Below are positions 35,251-44,193 of a stretch of DNA of 64,000 nucleotides, piece by piece. Below the pieces are notes generated by a model. That model searched no databases. It saw nothing but the letters and a program-made list of their open reading frames with translations, and was not told where the DNA came from. Source of the DNA: an uncultured Dorea sp. (GTDB lineage: Bacteria; Bacillota_A; Clostridia; Lachnospirales; Lachnospiraceae); assembly GCA_910578865.1 (NCBI GenBank), contig CAJTRM010000016.1, positions 8,836 to 72,835 on the forward strand, in the 5' to 3' direction. Both the position numbers and the translations under genes were made by a program. Every line of letters starts with the position of its first letter. Positions within the stretch are counted from its first letter, which is position 1.

Positions 35251-35964
35251 ATGTACAAGCATGCTGAGAGAGGAATCAGGCGGTGTATGAGCGGCAGGGT
35301 GGAAAAGAAAATGGACGAGTATCAGGACGGCTCCCTGAGGGGACGGGTATTCCGGCAGCTGCGGGAAAATATTTTATCGGGAGTCTATAAGGAAAATGAC
35401 GAACTGCGGGAAATTAATATCGGAAAAGAGCTGGGAGTCAGCAGAACTCCGGTCAGAGAGGCTCTCCGGCAGCTGGAGCTCGAGGGGCTTGTGATGATCA
35501 TACCCAATAAAGGAGCCTATGTTACCGGGATTACCCAGAAGGATGTGCGGGATATTTACAGAGTGCGCGGTGTGCTGGAAGGCATGTGCGCCCGATGGGC
35601 AACAGAACATATTACAGAAGAGCAGATTGAGGAACTGGAAGAAATCGTATTGCTTGCCGGTTTCCATCTGGAGAAAAAAGGACGGCAGAATGTGGCTCAG
35701 GTATCAGAACTTGACGGAAAGTTCCACAAGGTCTTGTATGAAGCTTCGGAAAGCCGTATACTGGAACATGTATTATCTGATTTTCATAAATATGTTCAGA
35801 TGGCAAGACGGATGTCTGTAACAGCAAAGAACCGGGCGGAAAAATCGGTAGAGGAGCACAGAGGCATCCTTGAGGCGATTAAGAACCGGGACGGGGATCT
35901 GGCAGAAAGGCTTGCGAATCAGCATATTATGAATGTAATGGAAAATCTTCATATTGAGGATTAA
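35251..35964 (+). CDS. GntR family transcriptional regulator with FCD domain
   Basis: A regulator of up to 237 residues. The winged helix lies at about residues 28-95 (SLRGRVFRQLRENILSG and the recognition region ELGVSRTPVREALRQLELEGLV). A C-terminal all-helical FCD ligand-binding domain of the FadR type follows. The start is uncertain: 35251 has AAAGGAA at 10 bases, but 35311 (MDEYQDGSL) also has a fair site and gives the more usual length. It lies between the citrate synthase candidate and icd, and is the likely owner of the palindromic operator upstream. Its effector is unknown; a tricarboxylate or related acid would fit. Confidence 0.9.
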   Translation: MYKHAERGIRRCMSGRVEKKMDEYQDGSLRGRVFRQLRENILSGVYKENDELREINIGKELGVSRTPVREALRQLELEGLVMIIPNKGAYVTGITQKDVRDIYRVRGVLEGMCARWATEHITEEQIEELEEIVLLAGFHLEKKGRQNVAQVSELDGKFHKVLYEASESRILEHVLSDFHKYVQMARRMSVTAKNRAEKSVEEHRGILEAIKNRDGDLAERLANQHIMNVMENLHIED

Positions 35965-36033
35965 AATCACAGGGATCCGGCGCCCTGGATCAGAAGTTTC
36001 GTGACTATGAGACAAGAAAAGGAGAGTAGCGTA

Positions 36034-37230
36034 ATGGCAAAGATTAAGATGACAACACCAATCGTGGAAATGGACGGGGATGAGATGACCAGGATCCTCT
36101 GGAAGATGATCAAGGAGCATCTGCTGAATCCTTATATTGAACTGAATACAGAATATTATGACCTGGGACTGGAGCACCGCAATGAGACGGATGACCAGGT
36201 AACCGTAGATTCTGCAAATGCGACGAAAAAATACAAGGTGGCAGTAAAATGTGCAACTATTACTCCGAATGCGGCCCGTATGACGGAGTATGACCTGAAG
36301 GAAATGTGGAAAAGCCCTAACGGAACGATCCGTGCAATCCTTGACGGAACTGTATTTCGCGCGCCCATCGTCGTAAAGGGGATTGAACCGTGCGTGAAGA
36401 ACTGGAAGAAACCGATCACTATCGCGAGACATGCGTATGGAGACGTCTATAAGAATACGGAAATGAAGATTCCGGGCGCAGGAAAGGTGGAACTGGTATA
36501 TACTGCAAAGGACGGCACAGAACACCGTGAGCTGGTACATCAATATGACGGCCCGGGAGTGGCTCAGGGAATGCATAATCTGAATGGCTCGATCGAAAGC
36601 TTTGCCAGAAGCTGCTTTAACTATGCGCTGGACATAAAGCAAGATCTGTGGTTTGCCACAAAGGATACTATTTCTAAAAAATATGACCACACATTTAAGG
36701 ATATCTTCCAGGAAATCTACGATGAAGAATATGACGGCAGATTTAAGGAAGCGGGAATCGAATATTTCTATACACTGATTGATGATGCAGTTGCCCGTGT
36801 GATGAAATCAGAGGGCGGTTATATATGGGCATGCAAAAATTATGACGGAGATGTGATGAGTGATATGGTATCTTCTGCGTTTGGTTCGCTGGCTATGATG
36901 ACCTCTGTGCTGGTATCACCGGAAGGGTACTATGAGTATGAGGCGGCTCACGGGACAGTGCAGAGACATTATTATAAGCATTTGAAAGGGGAGGAGACTT
37001 CCACCAATTCTGTGGCAACCATCTTTGCATGGACAGGGGCGCTGAGAAAACGCGGAGAGCTGGACGGGAATCAGGAACTGGCAGTATTTGCCGACCGGCT
37101 GGAGAAGGCCACGATAGATACCATTGAGGAAGGGAAGATGACTAAGGATCTGGCTTTGATCACTACGATAGAGCATCCGACGGTACTCAACAGTGAAGGA
37201 TTTATTCAGGCCATTGCACAGAAGCTGTAG
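36034..37230 (+). CDS. icd: NADP-dependent isocitrate dehydrogenase
   Basis: A 398-residue IDH of the eukaryotic-like subfamily, recognised by MTTPIVEMDGDEMTRILW at the N-terminus, the substrate loop SPNGTIRAILDGTVFR, and AAHGTVQRHYYKH with EETSTNS in the cofactor site. It oxidises isocitrate to 2-oxoglutarate, giving NADPH and the glutamate precursor. AAGGAG lies upstream of ATG 36034; an in-frame upstream start is less well placed. No aconitase gene is in the window. Confidence 0.95.
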   Translation: MAKIKMTTPIVEMDGDEMTRILWKMIKEHLLNPYIELNTEYYDLGLEHRNETDDQVTVDSANATKKYKVAVKCATITPNAARMTEYDLKEMWKSPNGTIRAILDGTVFRAPIVVKGIEPCVKNWKKPITIARHAYGDVYKNTEMKIPGAGKVELVYTAKDGTEHRELVHQYDGPGVAQGMHNLNGSIESFARSCFNYALDIKQDLWFATKDTISKKYDHTFKDIFQEIYDEEYDGRFKEAGIEYFYTLIDDAVARVMKSEGGYIWACKNYDGDVMSDMVSSAFGSLAMMTSVLVSPEGYYEYEAAHGTVQRHYYKHLKGEETSTNSVATIFAWTGALRKRGELDGNQELAVFADRLEKATIDTIEEGKMTKDLALITTIEHPTVLNSEGFIQAIAQKL

Positions 37231-37256
37231 TGTCGGGGCAGAATGCCGGTCACTGC

Positions 37257-37287
37257 CATAACAGGGGGGCGTATGCCCCCTGTTATG
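37257..37287. terminator. Hairpin between convergent icd and ABC-F genes
   Basis: CATAACAGGGGG (from 37257) pairs with CCCCCTGTTATG (ending 37287): a GC-rich 12-bp stem with a short loop. No T-run follows on either strand, so it may be a pausing or processing structure rather than a textbook terminator. Confidence 0.6.
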
Positions 37288-37341
37288 TAAAGATTGACTG
37301 TGTGAGGCTTAGGAAGCATCACCGGGATAAACGGAGAAGGT

Positions 37342-39282
37342 TCAGGAACCCAGTTCTTCCCACAAGTCATATAATTGTTCCAGTTCTTCGGCAATCTGTG
37401 CTTTTTCGTTAGCCAGCTCCTGGCATTTCACAGAGTTGGTGAAGATTTCTTCCTGAAGCATCAGGGTATCGATGGCGGAGTCACGTTCTTCCAAGTCGGT
37501 GATGCGTGCTTCTGTTTTTTTCAGGTCATTCTGACGTTTCCGCTCTCTGGCCTGTGCTTCTTTTTGTTCTTGCCAGCTCAACCTGCCTTCTGTGATCTGG
37601 CCGGAAACAGAAGTAGCTCCCGGGGCGCCAAAGGATTTGGAGCCGTTGGAAGTTCCGGTAGAGTAGGCAGCCGTCAGTTCTTCTTTTTTCTCCATGTAAT
37701 AGTCATAATTTCCTATATAGTTCACGAATGTCTGATTAACCAGATCCAGGATCCGCGTGGCTGTCTGATTGATGAAATAACGGTCATGAGAGACATAAAG
37801 CAACGTGCCAGTATAATCGTTCAGGGCACGTTCCAGAATCTCCTTTGAGGTAATGTCCAGGTGGTTAGTAGGCTCATCAAGGATCAGGAAATTGGCTTCC
37901 GAAAGCATCAGCTTTGCAAGAGAAACACGTCCGCGTTCTCCGCCGCTCAGATCTCCGATTCGTTTGTATACGTCATCGCCGGTAAATAAAAAGGCAGCCA
38001 GCATACTTCTGATCTGGGTGTTGGTAAGAGACGGGTAATCGTCGGAAATCTCATCAAAAATAGATTTTTCCATATGGAGCACATGGTGCTCCTGGTCATA
38101 GTACCCGATCTTTACATTTGTGCCGAGGGTAAAGGAGCCGCTGTCTGCAGGAAGAACATGGTTCAGGATCTTAAGCAGGGTCGTTTTGCCTGTGCCATTG
38201 TCTCCGATAACCGCCACATGTTCTCCACGTTTGATCTCAAAGCTGACATCAGAGAACAGACGCTGAGGCGGAAAGGATTTGCTCAGCTGTTCCACGGATA
38301 GGACATCGTTCCCGCTGACACAAGATGGTTCCAGTTTTAATCGTATTTCCGTATTTATTTCCGTCGGCTTTTCCACAAGCTCCATCTTATTTAACATTTT
38401 TTCCCGGCTTTCGGCGCGTTTAATAGATTTCTCGCGGTTAAAAGAGCGGAGCTTTTCAATAACGGCCTCCTGATGCCTAATTTCTTGCTGCTGGTTCAGG
38501 TATTCTTTCAGCTTTGCCTCCCGGATCTGTTCTTTCTTGAAGGCAAAATCACTGTAATTCCCCATGTAAGTCATGATGCTGCCGGTTTCGATCTCTATGA
38601 TCTTTGTTGCGATCCGGTTCAGAAAATAGCGGTCATGAGAAACGATAAGGACCGCTCCTGCATAATTCATAAGGTAGGATTCCAGCCAGGTAATGGAATT
38701 AAGATCCAGGTGGTTGGTAGGCTCATCAAGGAGCAGGATATCCGGCCTGGTAAGCAAAAGCTTTCCGAGGGAAACACGGGTTTTCTGTCCTCCGGAAAGG
38801 GTTTCTACCGGTTTGGAGAATTCCTCTTCCAGGAACCCAAGCCCCTTCAGGACGCCGGTGATCTCACTTTCGCAGGCATAACCGTTTTGAAGTTCAAAAG
38901 CTGCTGTCAGGCGGTTATAGGTTTCCATACGGTTTTCCAGCGCTTTTCCTTCCAGGTTCTTTAATTCCAGTTCAATCTGGCGGATCTGCGTTTCCATGGC
39001 AATAATATTGGCCTTTGCAGTCTTTACTTCTTCGTAAATGGTATGGCGGCTGTCGGTGTCCTGGTGCTGAGCCAGATATCCCAGAGTTTTTCCTTTTGTA
39101 AGGATAATATTGCCGCTGTCGGCAGGAAGTTCTCCTGTGATCATTTTAAGGATTGTAGATTTTCCAGCTCCATTGATTCCTACAAGGGCAGCTTTTTCAT
39201 ATTCTTCTATATGAAAAGAGCCATTTTTTACAATGACTTCTTCTCCAAATGCTTTACTGATTCCGTGACATGCCAGTATCAT
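37342..39282 (-). CDS. ABC-F family ATPase
   Basis: A 646-residue soluble protein with two ATP-binding domains and no membrane segment. The Walker A motifs are GINGAGKST (near residue 35) and GDNGTGKTT (near 355). The signatures are LSGGQKTRVSLGKLL and LSGGERGRVSLAKLM, and the Walker B motifs LLLDEPTNHLD and LILDEPTNHLD. ABC-F proteins bind the ribosomal E site and rescue or protect stalled ribosomes. A charged coiled-coil C-terminal tail resembles the Uup/YdiF/YfmR group. ATG 39282 has AGGAGG 6 bases upstream. Whether it is a housekeeping or an antibiotic-resistance member cannot be told from motifs. Confidence 0.92.
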   Translation of the reverse strand: MILACHGISKAFGEEVIVKNGSFHIEEYEKAALVGINGAGKSTILKMITGELPADSGNIILTKGKTLGYLAQHQDTDSRHTIYEEVKTAKANIIAMETQIRQIELELKNLEGKALENRMETYNRLTAAFELQNGYACESEITGVLKGLGFLEEEFSKPVETLSGGQKTRVSLGKLLLTRPDILLLDEPTNHLDLNSITWLESYLMNYAGAVLIVSHDRYFLNRIATKIIEIETGSIMTYMGNYSDFAFKKEQIREAKLKEYLNQQQEIRHQEAVIEKLRSFNREKSIKRAESREKMLNKMELVEKPTEINTEIRLKLEPSCVSGNDVLSVEQLSKSFPPQRLFSDVSFEIKRGEHVAVIGDNGTGKTTLLKILNHVLPADSGSFTLGTNVKIGYYDQEHHVLHMEKSIFDEISDDYPSLTNTQIRSMLAAFLFTGDDVYKRIGDLSGGERGRVSLAKLMLSEANFLILDEPTNHLDITSKEILERALNDYTGTLLYVSHDRYFINQTATRILDLVNQTFVNYIGNYDYYMEKKEELTAAYSTGTSNGSKSFGAPGATSVSGQITEGRLSWQEQKEAQARERKRQNDLKKTEARITDLEERDSAIDTLMLQEEIFTNSVKCQELANEKAQIAEELEQLYDLWEELGS

Positions 39283-39309
39283 ATGTAACCTCCTAAATTT
39301 CAAACATTG

Positions 39310-39392
39310 TCAGGTGAAGTCCGCCGGCCCCAAAGGGCAGGAACTGTGGGATACCAAAAGGGTATCCATTACCGGACTGCCTTTTTATTATA
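39310..39392 (-). promoter_or_regulatory. Promoter and structured leader of the ABC-F gene
   Basis: On the minus strand TATAAT (39392-39387) is followed by about 100 bases of leader. It contains GGATACC/GGTATCC around CTTTT, enclosed by GGCAG and CTGCC. An alternative pairing joins AGTCCG (near 39378) with CGGACT (near 39318). The two outer pairings share bases and exclude each other, as in attenuators. Leaders with switching hairpins control several antibiotic-responsive ABC-F genes; here this is inference. Confidence 0.5.
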
Positions 39393-39423
39393 GCGAAAGG
39401 TACATAAAAAAACTACTAAAAGT

Positions 39424-39452
39424 TTGACTTTACAGGAACAATTTTATATAAT
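39424..39452 (+). promoter_or_regulatory. Promoter of rex
   Basis: TTGACT (39424-39429), 17 bases, TATAAT (39447-39452), 33 bases before the GTG start of rex. No recognisable Rex operator overlaps it. Confidence 0.78.
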
Positions 39453-39484
39453 GATGTGTAGATATGGAATGGAAGGTGAAGATA

Positions 39485-40129
39485 GTGGAGAGCAGAGATA
39501 TTTCTCAGGCGGTAATAAGAAGGTTACCCAGATATTATAGATATTTAGGCGAATTACTGGAAAATGGAGTGGAACGTATCTCCTCGAATGATCTGAGTAA
39601 ACGAATGAAAGTCACGGCGTCTCAGATCAGGCAGGATCTTAACAATTTCGGAGGGTTCGGACAGCAGGGCTATGGCTATAATGTCAAATATCTGTATACA
39701 GAGATCGGCAAGATCCTCGGACTTGAGGAAGATCACAATATTGTAATCGTAGGCGCAGGTAATCTTGGACAGGCATTGGCTAATTATGCAGCTTTTGAAA
39801 AGCGGGGATTTATCCTGAGAGGGATTTTTGATGTGAATCCAAGGCTTCAGGGCATGTCGATCCGCGGCGTGCCGATCCGTATGATGGAGGAACTAAAAGA
39901 TTTTGTGAAAGAGAATGATGTGGAGATTGCGGTGTTGACGATCCCGAAGGAGAAAGCCATTGAAGTGGCTAACATGCTGGTGGAAAATGGTGTGCGCGCA
40001 ATCTGGAATTTCGCTCATACTGATCTGAATCTGCCGGAGCATATTATTGTTGAAAATGTGCATTTATCAGAGAGCCTGATGCAGCTTTCCTATAATATCA
40101 GCCGTTACAACGAAGAGCATAAGAAATAA
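39485..40129 (+). CDS. rex: Redox-sensing transcriptional repressor Rex
   Basis: A 214-residue repressor. The N-terminal winged helix (SQAVIRRLPRYYRYLGELLENG, then SNDLSKRMKVTASQIRQDLNNFGGFGQQGYGY) binds DNA. A C-terminal Rossmann domain (VGAGNLGQALANY near residue 85) senses the NADH/NAD+ ratio. GTG 39485 is chosen because GGAAGGTGA lies 5 bases before it and no good site precedes ATG 39464. In clostridia Rex controls fermentation and electron-transfer genes; the rnf and nfn sets here are plausible targets, though no operator was seen. Confidence 0.96.
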   Translation: MESRDISQAVIRRLPRYYRYLGELLENGVERISSNDLSKRMKVTASQIRQDLNNFGGFGQQGYGYNVKYLYTEIGKILGLEEDHNIVIVGAGNLGQALANYAAFEKRGFILRGIFDVNPRLQGMSIRGVPIRMMEELKDFVKENDVEIAVLTIPKEKAIEVANMLVENGVRAIWNFAHTDLNLPEHIIVENVHLSESLMQLSYNISRYNEEHKK

Positions 40130-40211
40130 CTGAGAAGACGTGTGGGACAAGACAGGTGCATAGACCGTCCGGTACTCACACGTTCTTTTTCTCTGACAGG
40201 GAGGGAAAGTG

Positions 40212-41762
40212 ATGAAATATCTGCCAAACGGTGCCCAGATGAAGGAGGCCGATGAGTATACCATCAAGACGCTGAAAATTGCGTCTCTTGAGCTAATGGA
40301 GCGTGCTGCGATGAGCTGTGTCACCGCGATTCTGGAGAGAAAGCCGGATATGTCTGAAATACTGGTTGTGTGCGGTTCCGGAAATAACGGCGGGGACGGA
40401 TTTGCCATCGGGCGTATTTTGTCGGAGATGGGGTATAAGGTCACTGTGTTTATGGCAGGAGACTGGGGGCATTGCAGCAAGGACTGTGAATACCAGGCCG
40501 GGCTTTTCAGAAAAACAAAAGCTTTGCTCTGCAACGAATATCCGGAGGGTGAATATAGTATCATAGTGGATGCAGTCTTCGGTGTCGGGCTTGGGAGAAA
40601 AATCACTGGTTCCTATGCAGAGATTATTGAGAAAATGAATGCCGCCACAGCCTTTAAGGTTGCAGTGGACCTTCCGTCCGGAATCAGCGCGGATACCGGA
40701 TGTCTGCTTGGAACGGCGTTCCGGGCAGATCTTACAGTTACCTTCCAGGCGGAAAAGTGCGGTCTTGTGCTTTATCCGGGGAAGGCTTACGCAGGGGAAG
40801 TGGTGACAGCGGATATCGGGATCAGCCTGAAACCTTTTGAAGAGCGCAGCGATGTTGCATTTACTTATGATAAAGAAGAATATTCAAGACTCCTTCCGAA
40901 GCGGGAGCCGGATTCTCATAAAGGAACCTTCGGCAGGCTTTTGGTTATTGCCGGGAGCAAAGGGATGAGCGGTGCTGCATATTTGAATGCACGGGCGGCA
41001 TATCAGGCGGGAGCCGGTCTTGTACAGATCTATACGGCAGAGTCTAACCGGATTATTTTACAGACGCTGCTCCCGGAGGCTATTATTACTACATATAAGA
41101 AGTTTGACCAGGAACAGCTTTTAGCGTTGCTTGCATGGGCAGATACGGTCTGTATCGGGTCGGGGATCGGAACAGGGAAGAAGCCGCGCAAAATATTAAA
41201 GACAGTTTTAAAGCATGGGGCAGTGCCTTGTGTGGTGGACGCGGATGCGATCAATCTCCTTGCACAGCATACACAGTATCTGGATTATATGGAGAAAAGG
41301 GATTATATTCTGACACCCCACATGAAGGAAATGTCCAGGTTGACAGGGCTGGAGATTCAGGAGATAAAAAAAGCAAGGATTCAGCTTCTTGAGTCTTATA
41401 CGAAAAATTATGGACTGACCTGTATCCTGAAGGATTCCCGCACAGTGATTTCTACGGGCGGAAAAAGAACCTGCGTGAACTTGTCCGGCAACAGCGCTAT
41501 GGCAAAGGCAGGCTCCGGGGACGTACTTGCAGGGATTGTGGCCGGATTGCTGGCGCAGGGGCTTTCCTGCACAGACGCGGCAGTGCTTGGCGCATATCTT
41601 CACGGGAGAAGCGGAGATCTGGCAAAAAACAGAAAAGGGAGCTTCAGTGTCTCCGCCGGAGATCTGACCGGGTATTTAAGTGATGTATTGAAAGAACAGG
41701 AGGATATACAGTATGAAGAGCTACACAAGGATCTGTGCCAGGATTCATCTGGATGCCATTGA
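40212..41762 (+). CDS. nnr: Bifunctional NAD(P)H-hydrate repair enzyme
   Basis: A 516-residue fusion. The N-terminal NAD(P)H-hydrate epimerase domain (YjeF_N, about residues 1-215) has VVCGSGNNGGDGFAIGR. The C-terminal ADP-dependent (S)-NAD(P)H-hydrate dehydratase domain (about 230-505) has SHKGTFGRLLVIAGS, LTPHMKEMSRL, and AKAGSGDVLAGIVAGLLAQG. It repairs damaged hydrated NADH and NADPH. ATG 40212 is preferred to the adjacent GTG because GGGAGGG is then 6 bases away. Its last 50 bases overlap the alr gene. Confidence 0.95.
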   Translation: MKYLPNGAQMKEADEYTIKTLKIASLELMERAAMSCVTAILERKPDMSEILVVCGSGNNGGDGFAIGRILSEMGYKVTVFMAGDWGHCSKDCEYQAGLFRKTKALLCNEYPEGEYSIIVDAVFGVGLGRKITGSYAEIIEKMNAATAFKVAVDLPSGISADTGCLLGTAFRADLTVTFQAEKCGLVLYPGKAYAGEVVTADIGISLKPFEERSDVAFTYDKEEYSRLLPKREPDSHKGTFGRLLVIAGSKGMSGAAYLNARAAYQAGAGLVQIYTAESNRIILQTLLPEAIITTYKKFDQEQLLALLAWADTVCIGSGIGTGKKPRKILKTVLKHGAVPCVVDADAINLLAQHTQYLDYMEKRDYILTPHMKEMSRLTGLEIQEIKKARIQLLESYTKNYGLTCILKDSRTVISTGGKRTCVNLSGNSAMAKAGSGDVLAGIVAGLLAQGLSCTDAAVLGAYLHGRSGDLAKNRKGSFSVSAGDLTGYLSDVLKEQEDIQYEELHKDLCQDSSGCH

Positions 41763-42879
41763 ACAGAACATCGAACATCTGAGAGGGAACCTTGCAGAAG
41801 GAGTAAAAATGATGGTAGTGGTAAAAGCAGACGCGTACGGCCACGGGGCGATCCAGACTACAAGCCTTCTGTCGCTGAAGGAGTATGTCTGGGGATTTGC
41901 AGTTGCCACTCTGGATGAGGCAATCGTATTAAAGAGGAGCGGGATTACAAAACCAATCTTAGTGCTGGGGTGTGTATTCCCGGAGCAGAGGGCGGATGCC
42001 ATCGAAAATAACATCCGGATGACTGTGTACGAAGAGGATATGGCAAAAGAAATATCCGATCTGGCTGCAGCGCTTAAAAGAAAGGCTTATATCCATATTA
42101 AGATTGATACAGGGATGGGCCGTATCGGCTTTCCTGTGAATGTACAGAATGCAGCTCAGATTGAAAAAATATGCGGTCTGCCCGGAATCATTCCGGAAGG
42201 GATGTATACACATTTTTCTAAAGCGGATGAAGCAGATAAAGCTTATACAGAGAAGCAGATGGGCGGTTTTCTGTGGATGAAGGAAGAACTCAAAAGGCGG
42301 CAAACTGTATTTTCCTATTACCATTGTTCTAACAGCGCGGGAATTATAGAGGAAAAAGGCACAGATCAGAATCTGGTGCGGGCAGGCATATCTACCTATG
42401 GGATGTATCCTTCAGAGGAGGTCTGCAAAGACCAGGTGTCCCTTGTCCCGGCTCTTGAACTGATCAGCCATGTGGCTCATGTAAAATGGGTGGAAAAAGG
42501 AGAATTGATCAGTTACGGAGGAACCTTTGAGACATGCAGACGGACGAAGATTGTTACAGTTCCGGTTGGATACGGGGACGGATATCCAAGAAGCCTTTCT
42601 AATAAAGGATATGTATTGATCCGGGGAAAGAAGGCGCCTATTATCGGAAGAGTATGTATGGATCAGTTTATGGTTGACGCCACCGACATTGAAGAGGTAA
42701 AATTTGGAGACAGGGTAACACTGGTAGGGCGCGACGGAGATGAAGTGCTTCCGGTCGAAGTTTTGAGTGAGCTGTCAGGACGTTTTAATTATGAATTTGT
42801 CTGTCTGATGGGTAAGCGGATTCCGAGAGAGTATATCCGCAGAGGAGAAGTGCTGGAACAGATGGATTATTTTGCATAA
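41713..42879 (+). CDS. alr: Alanine racemase
   Basis: A 388-residue PLP enzyme making D-alanine for peptidoglycan. The PLP lysine is in VVVKADAYGHGA (near residue 38). The catalytic tyrosine region is PVGYGDGYPRSLSNKG, and VCMDQFMVDATD follows. ACAGGAGGATATACAGT precedes the ATG, which lies inside the 3' end of nnr in another frame; this overlap of the two coding regions is 50 bases. The nnr-alr-mazF order is common in Firmicutes. Confidence 0.96.
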   Translation: MKSYTRICARIHLDAIEQNIEHLRGNLAEGVKMMVVVKADAYGHGAIQTTSLLSLKEYVWGFAVATLDEAIVLKRSGITKPILVLGCVFPEQRADAIENNIRMTVYEEDMAKEISDLAAALKRKAYIHIKIDTGMGRIGFPVNVQNAAQIEKICGLPGIIPEGMYTHFSKADEADKAYTEKQMGGFLWMKEELKRRQTVFSYYHCSNSAGIIEEKGTDQNLVRAGISTYGMYPSEEVCKDQVSLVPALELISHVAHVKWVEKGELISYGGTFETCRRTKIVTVPVGYGDGYPRSLSNKGYVLIRGKKAPIIGRVCMDQFMVDATDIEEVKFGDRVTLVGRDGDEVLPVEVLSELSGRFNYEFVCLMGKRIPREYIRRGEVLEQMDYFA

Positions 42880-42976
42880 TGCTCTGAGCTGGGAAATAAG
42901 TGAAAAACTCTATAGAATACATCCGAAAAAGATGGAAATACTTATTTTATCTTAAAGAAATCGGAGTGTGAATAGA

Positions 42977-43324
42977 GTGCAGGTAAGACGCGGAGATATA
43001 TATTATGCAGATCTAAGCCCGGTAGTCGGGTCTGAACAAGGTGGGATCAGGCCGGTTCTGATTATTCAGAATGATGTAGGGAACAGGCACAGCCCGACGG
43101 TCATTTGTGCAGCCATAACGTCAAAGATGAATAAAGCAAAACTGCCTACCCATGTGGAGATCGACGCAAGGAAATATCAGATTGTAAAAAATTCAGTCGT
43201 CCTTCTGGAGCAGATCAGGACGATCGACAAACAAAGACTTAAGGATATTGTCTGTCATCTGGACAGAGAGATCATGAGGAAAGTAGATGAGGCGCTAAAG
43301 GTGAGTTTTGAGCTTCATACATAG
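42977..43324 (+). CDS. mazF: MazF/EndoA-type endoribonuclease toxin
   Basis: A 115-residue PemK/MazF mRNA interferase of usual length. It begins VRRGDIYYADLSPVVGSEQGGIRPVLIIQND and has ICAAITSK and LLEQIRTIDKQRL, all typical of the EndoA branch. It would cut mRNA at short sequences. The start is GTG 42977, with GGAG 10 bases away; the GTG at 42968 is too close to that site. In Bacillus the antitoxin gene (ndoAI) lies between alr and this gene, but the 97 bases here hold no such gene. Confidence 0.93.
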   Translation: MQVRRGDIYYADLSPVVGSEQGGIRPVLIIQNDVGNRHSPTVICAAITSKMNKAKLPTHVEIDARKYQIVKNSVVLLEQIRTIDKQRLKDIVCHLDREIMRKVDEALKVSFELHT

Positions 43325-43347
43325 CAAAGGAGTAAGATCGGCAGGTT

Positions 43348-44145
43348 ATGGAAAACGAGAGTTTATTTCAAAGAGTACGGCAGATATTGAAGATAGAAGA
43401 AGAAACAGATGAAAGAATGAACAAAGAGGCGGCAGCCCTGATACGGAATATTTTTCGTTATATGGATAAAGATGCGAAGGATATTATGACACACCGCAAG
43501 AACATTGTTGCAATCGACGGCCGGGAGTTCCTGGAGGATGCGCTCAGATTTATGCTGAATGAGAACTTTTCCAGGTTCCCCATTTTCCATGAGGATATTG
43601 ATGAGATCATTGGATTCCTGCATCTTAGGGAGGCCGCATCCTGTTATCTGGACGGGAAGCTTAGAAAGGTTCCCGTCAGGGATCTTGAAGGTTACATAAG
43701 GCCGGTGGCTTTTATACCGGAAACAAAAAGTATCGACCGGCTTTTTAAAGAAATGCAGGAAAAGAAAAACCACATTGCCATTGTAGTGGATGAATATGGA
43801 CAAACTTCAGGACTTGTAGCCATGGAGGATATTCTGGAGGAGATCGTAGGGAATATCCTGGACGAGCATGACGAAGAGAAGGAAATGATCCATGCAGCGC
43901 CGGACGGAAGCTATATTGCTGACGGGATGACAGATCTTGAGGATCTTGAGGATCTGCTCGGCATTACATATGAAAAGAAAGAGTATGGGACCCTGAATGG
44001 CTTTTTGATTGACGAACTGGAAAGAATACCGGGGGAAGATGAGACCTGCACGGTGGAATATGCGGGATACCGTTACATAACATTGTCCGTGGATAATAAT
44101 ACGATACAGCGGGTAAAGATTGAAAAAATCAAAGAAGAGTGTTAG
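43348..44145 (+). CDS. CBS-pair / CorC_HlyC domain protein
   Basis: A 265-residue cytosolic protein. After a charged N-terminal region come two CBS domains at about residues 45-170 (DIMTHRKNIVAI, RFPIFHEDIDEIIGFLHLREA, VDEYGQTSGLVAMEDILEEIVG). A CorC_HlyC transporter-associated domain lies at about 185-262. It resembles the soluble half of hemolysin-C/CorC proteins but lacks the DUF21 membrane region. Such proteins are tied to Mg2+ or Co2+ handling; true function unknown. The ribosome site is unusual: AAAGGAG is 16 bases away and only GGCAGG is close. Confidence 0.88.
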   Translation: MENESLFQRVRQILKIEEETDERMNKEAAALIRNIFRYMDKDAKDIMTHRKNIVAIDGREFLEDALRFMLNENFSRFPIFHEDIDEIIGFLHLREAASCYLDGKLRKVPVRDLEGYIRPVAFIPETKSIDRLFKEMQEKKNHIAIVVDEYGQTSGLVAMEDILEEIVGNILDEHDEEKEMIHAAPDGSYIADGMTDLEDLEDLLGITYEKKEYGTLNGFLIDELERIPGEDETCTVEYAGYRYITLSVDNNTIQRVKIEKIKEEC

Positions 44146-44193
44146 AATAAAAAAATGTGAAAAAAAGATAAGATATAAAGAGAGGTAAAAGTT

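Noticed and set aside
39300..39395. A GTCAGG stretch with GGCAGGAAC suggested a small SRP RNA or other known ncRNA on the plus strand
   Set aside because: The conserved SRP loop (GGAAG-AGCA type) is not present in the right arrangement, and the location and -10 box fit an ABC-F leader better.
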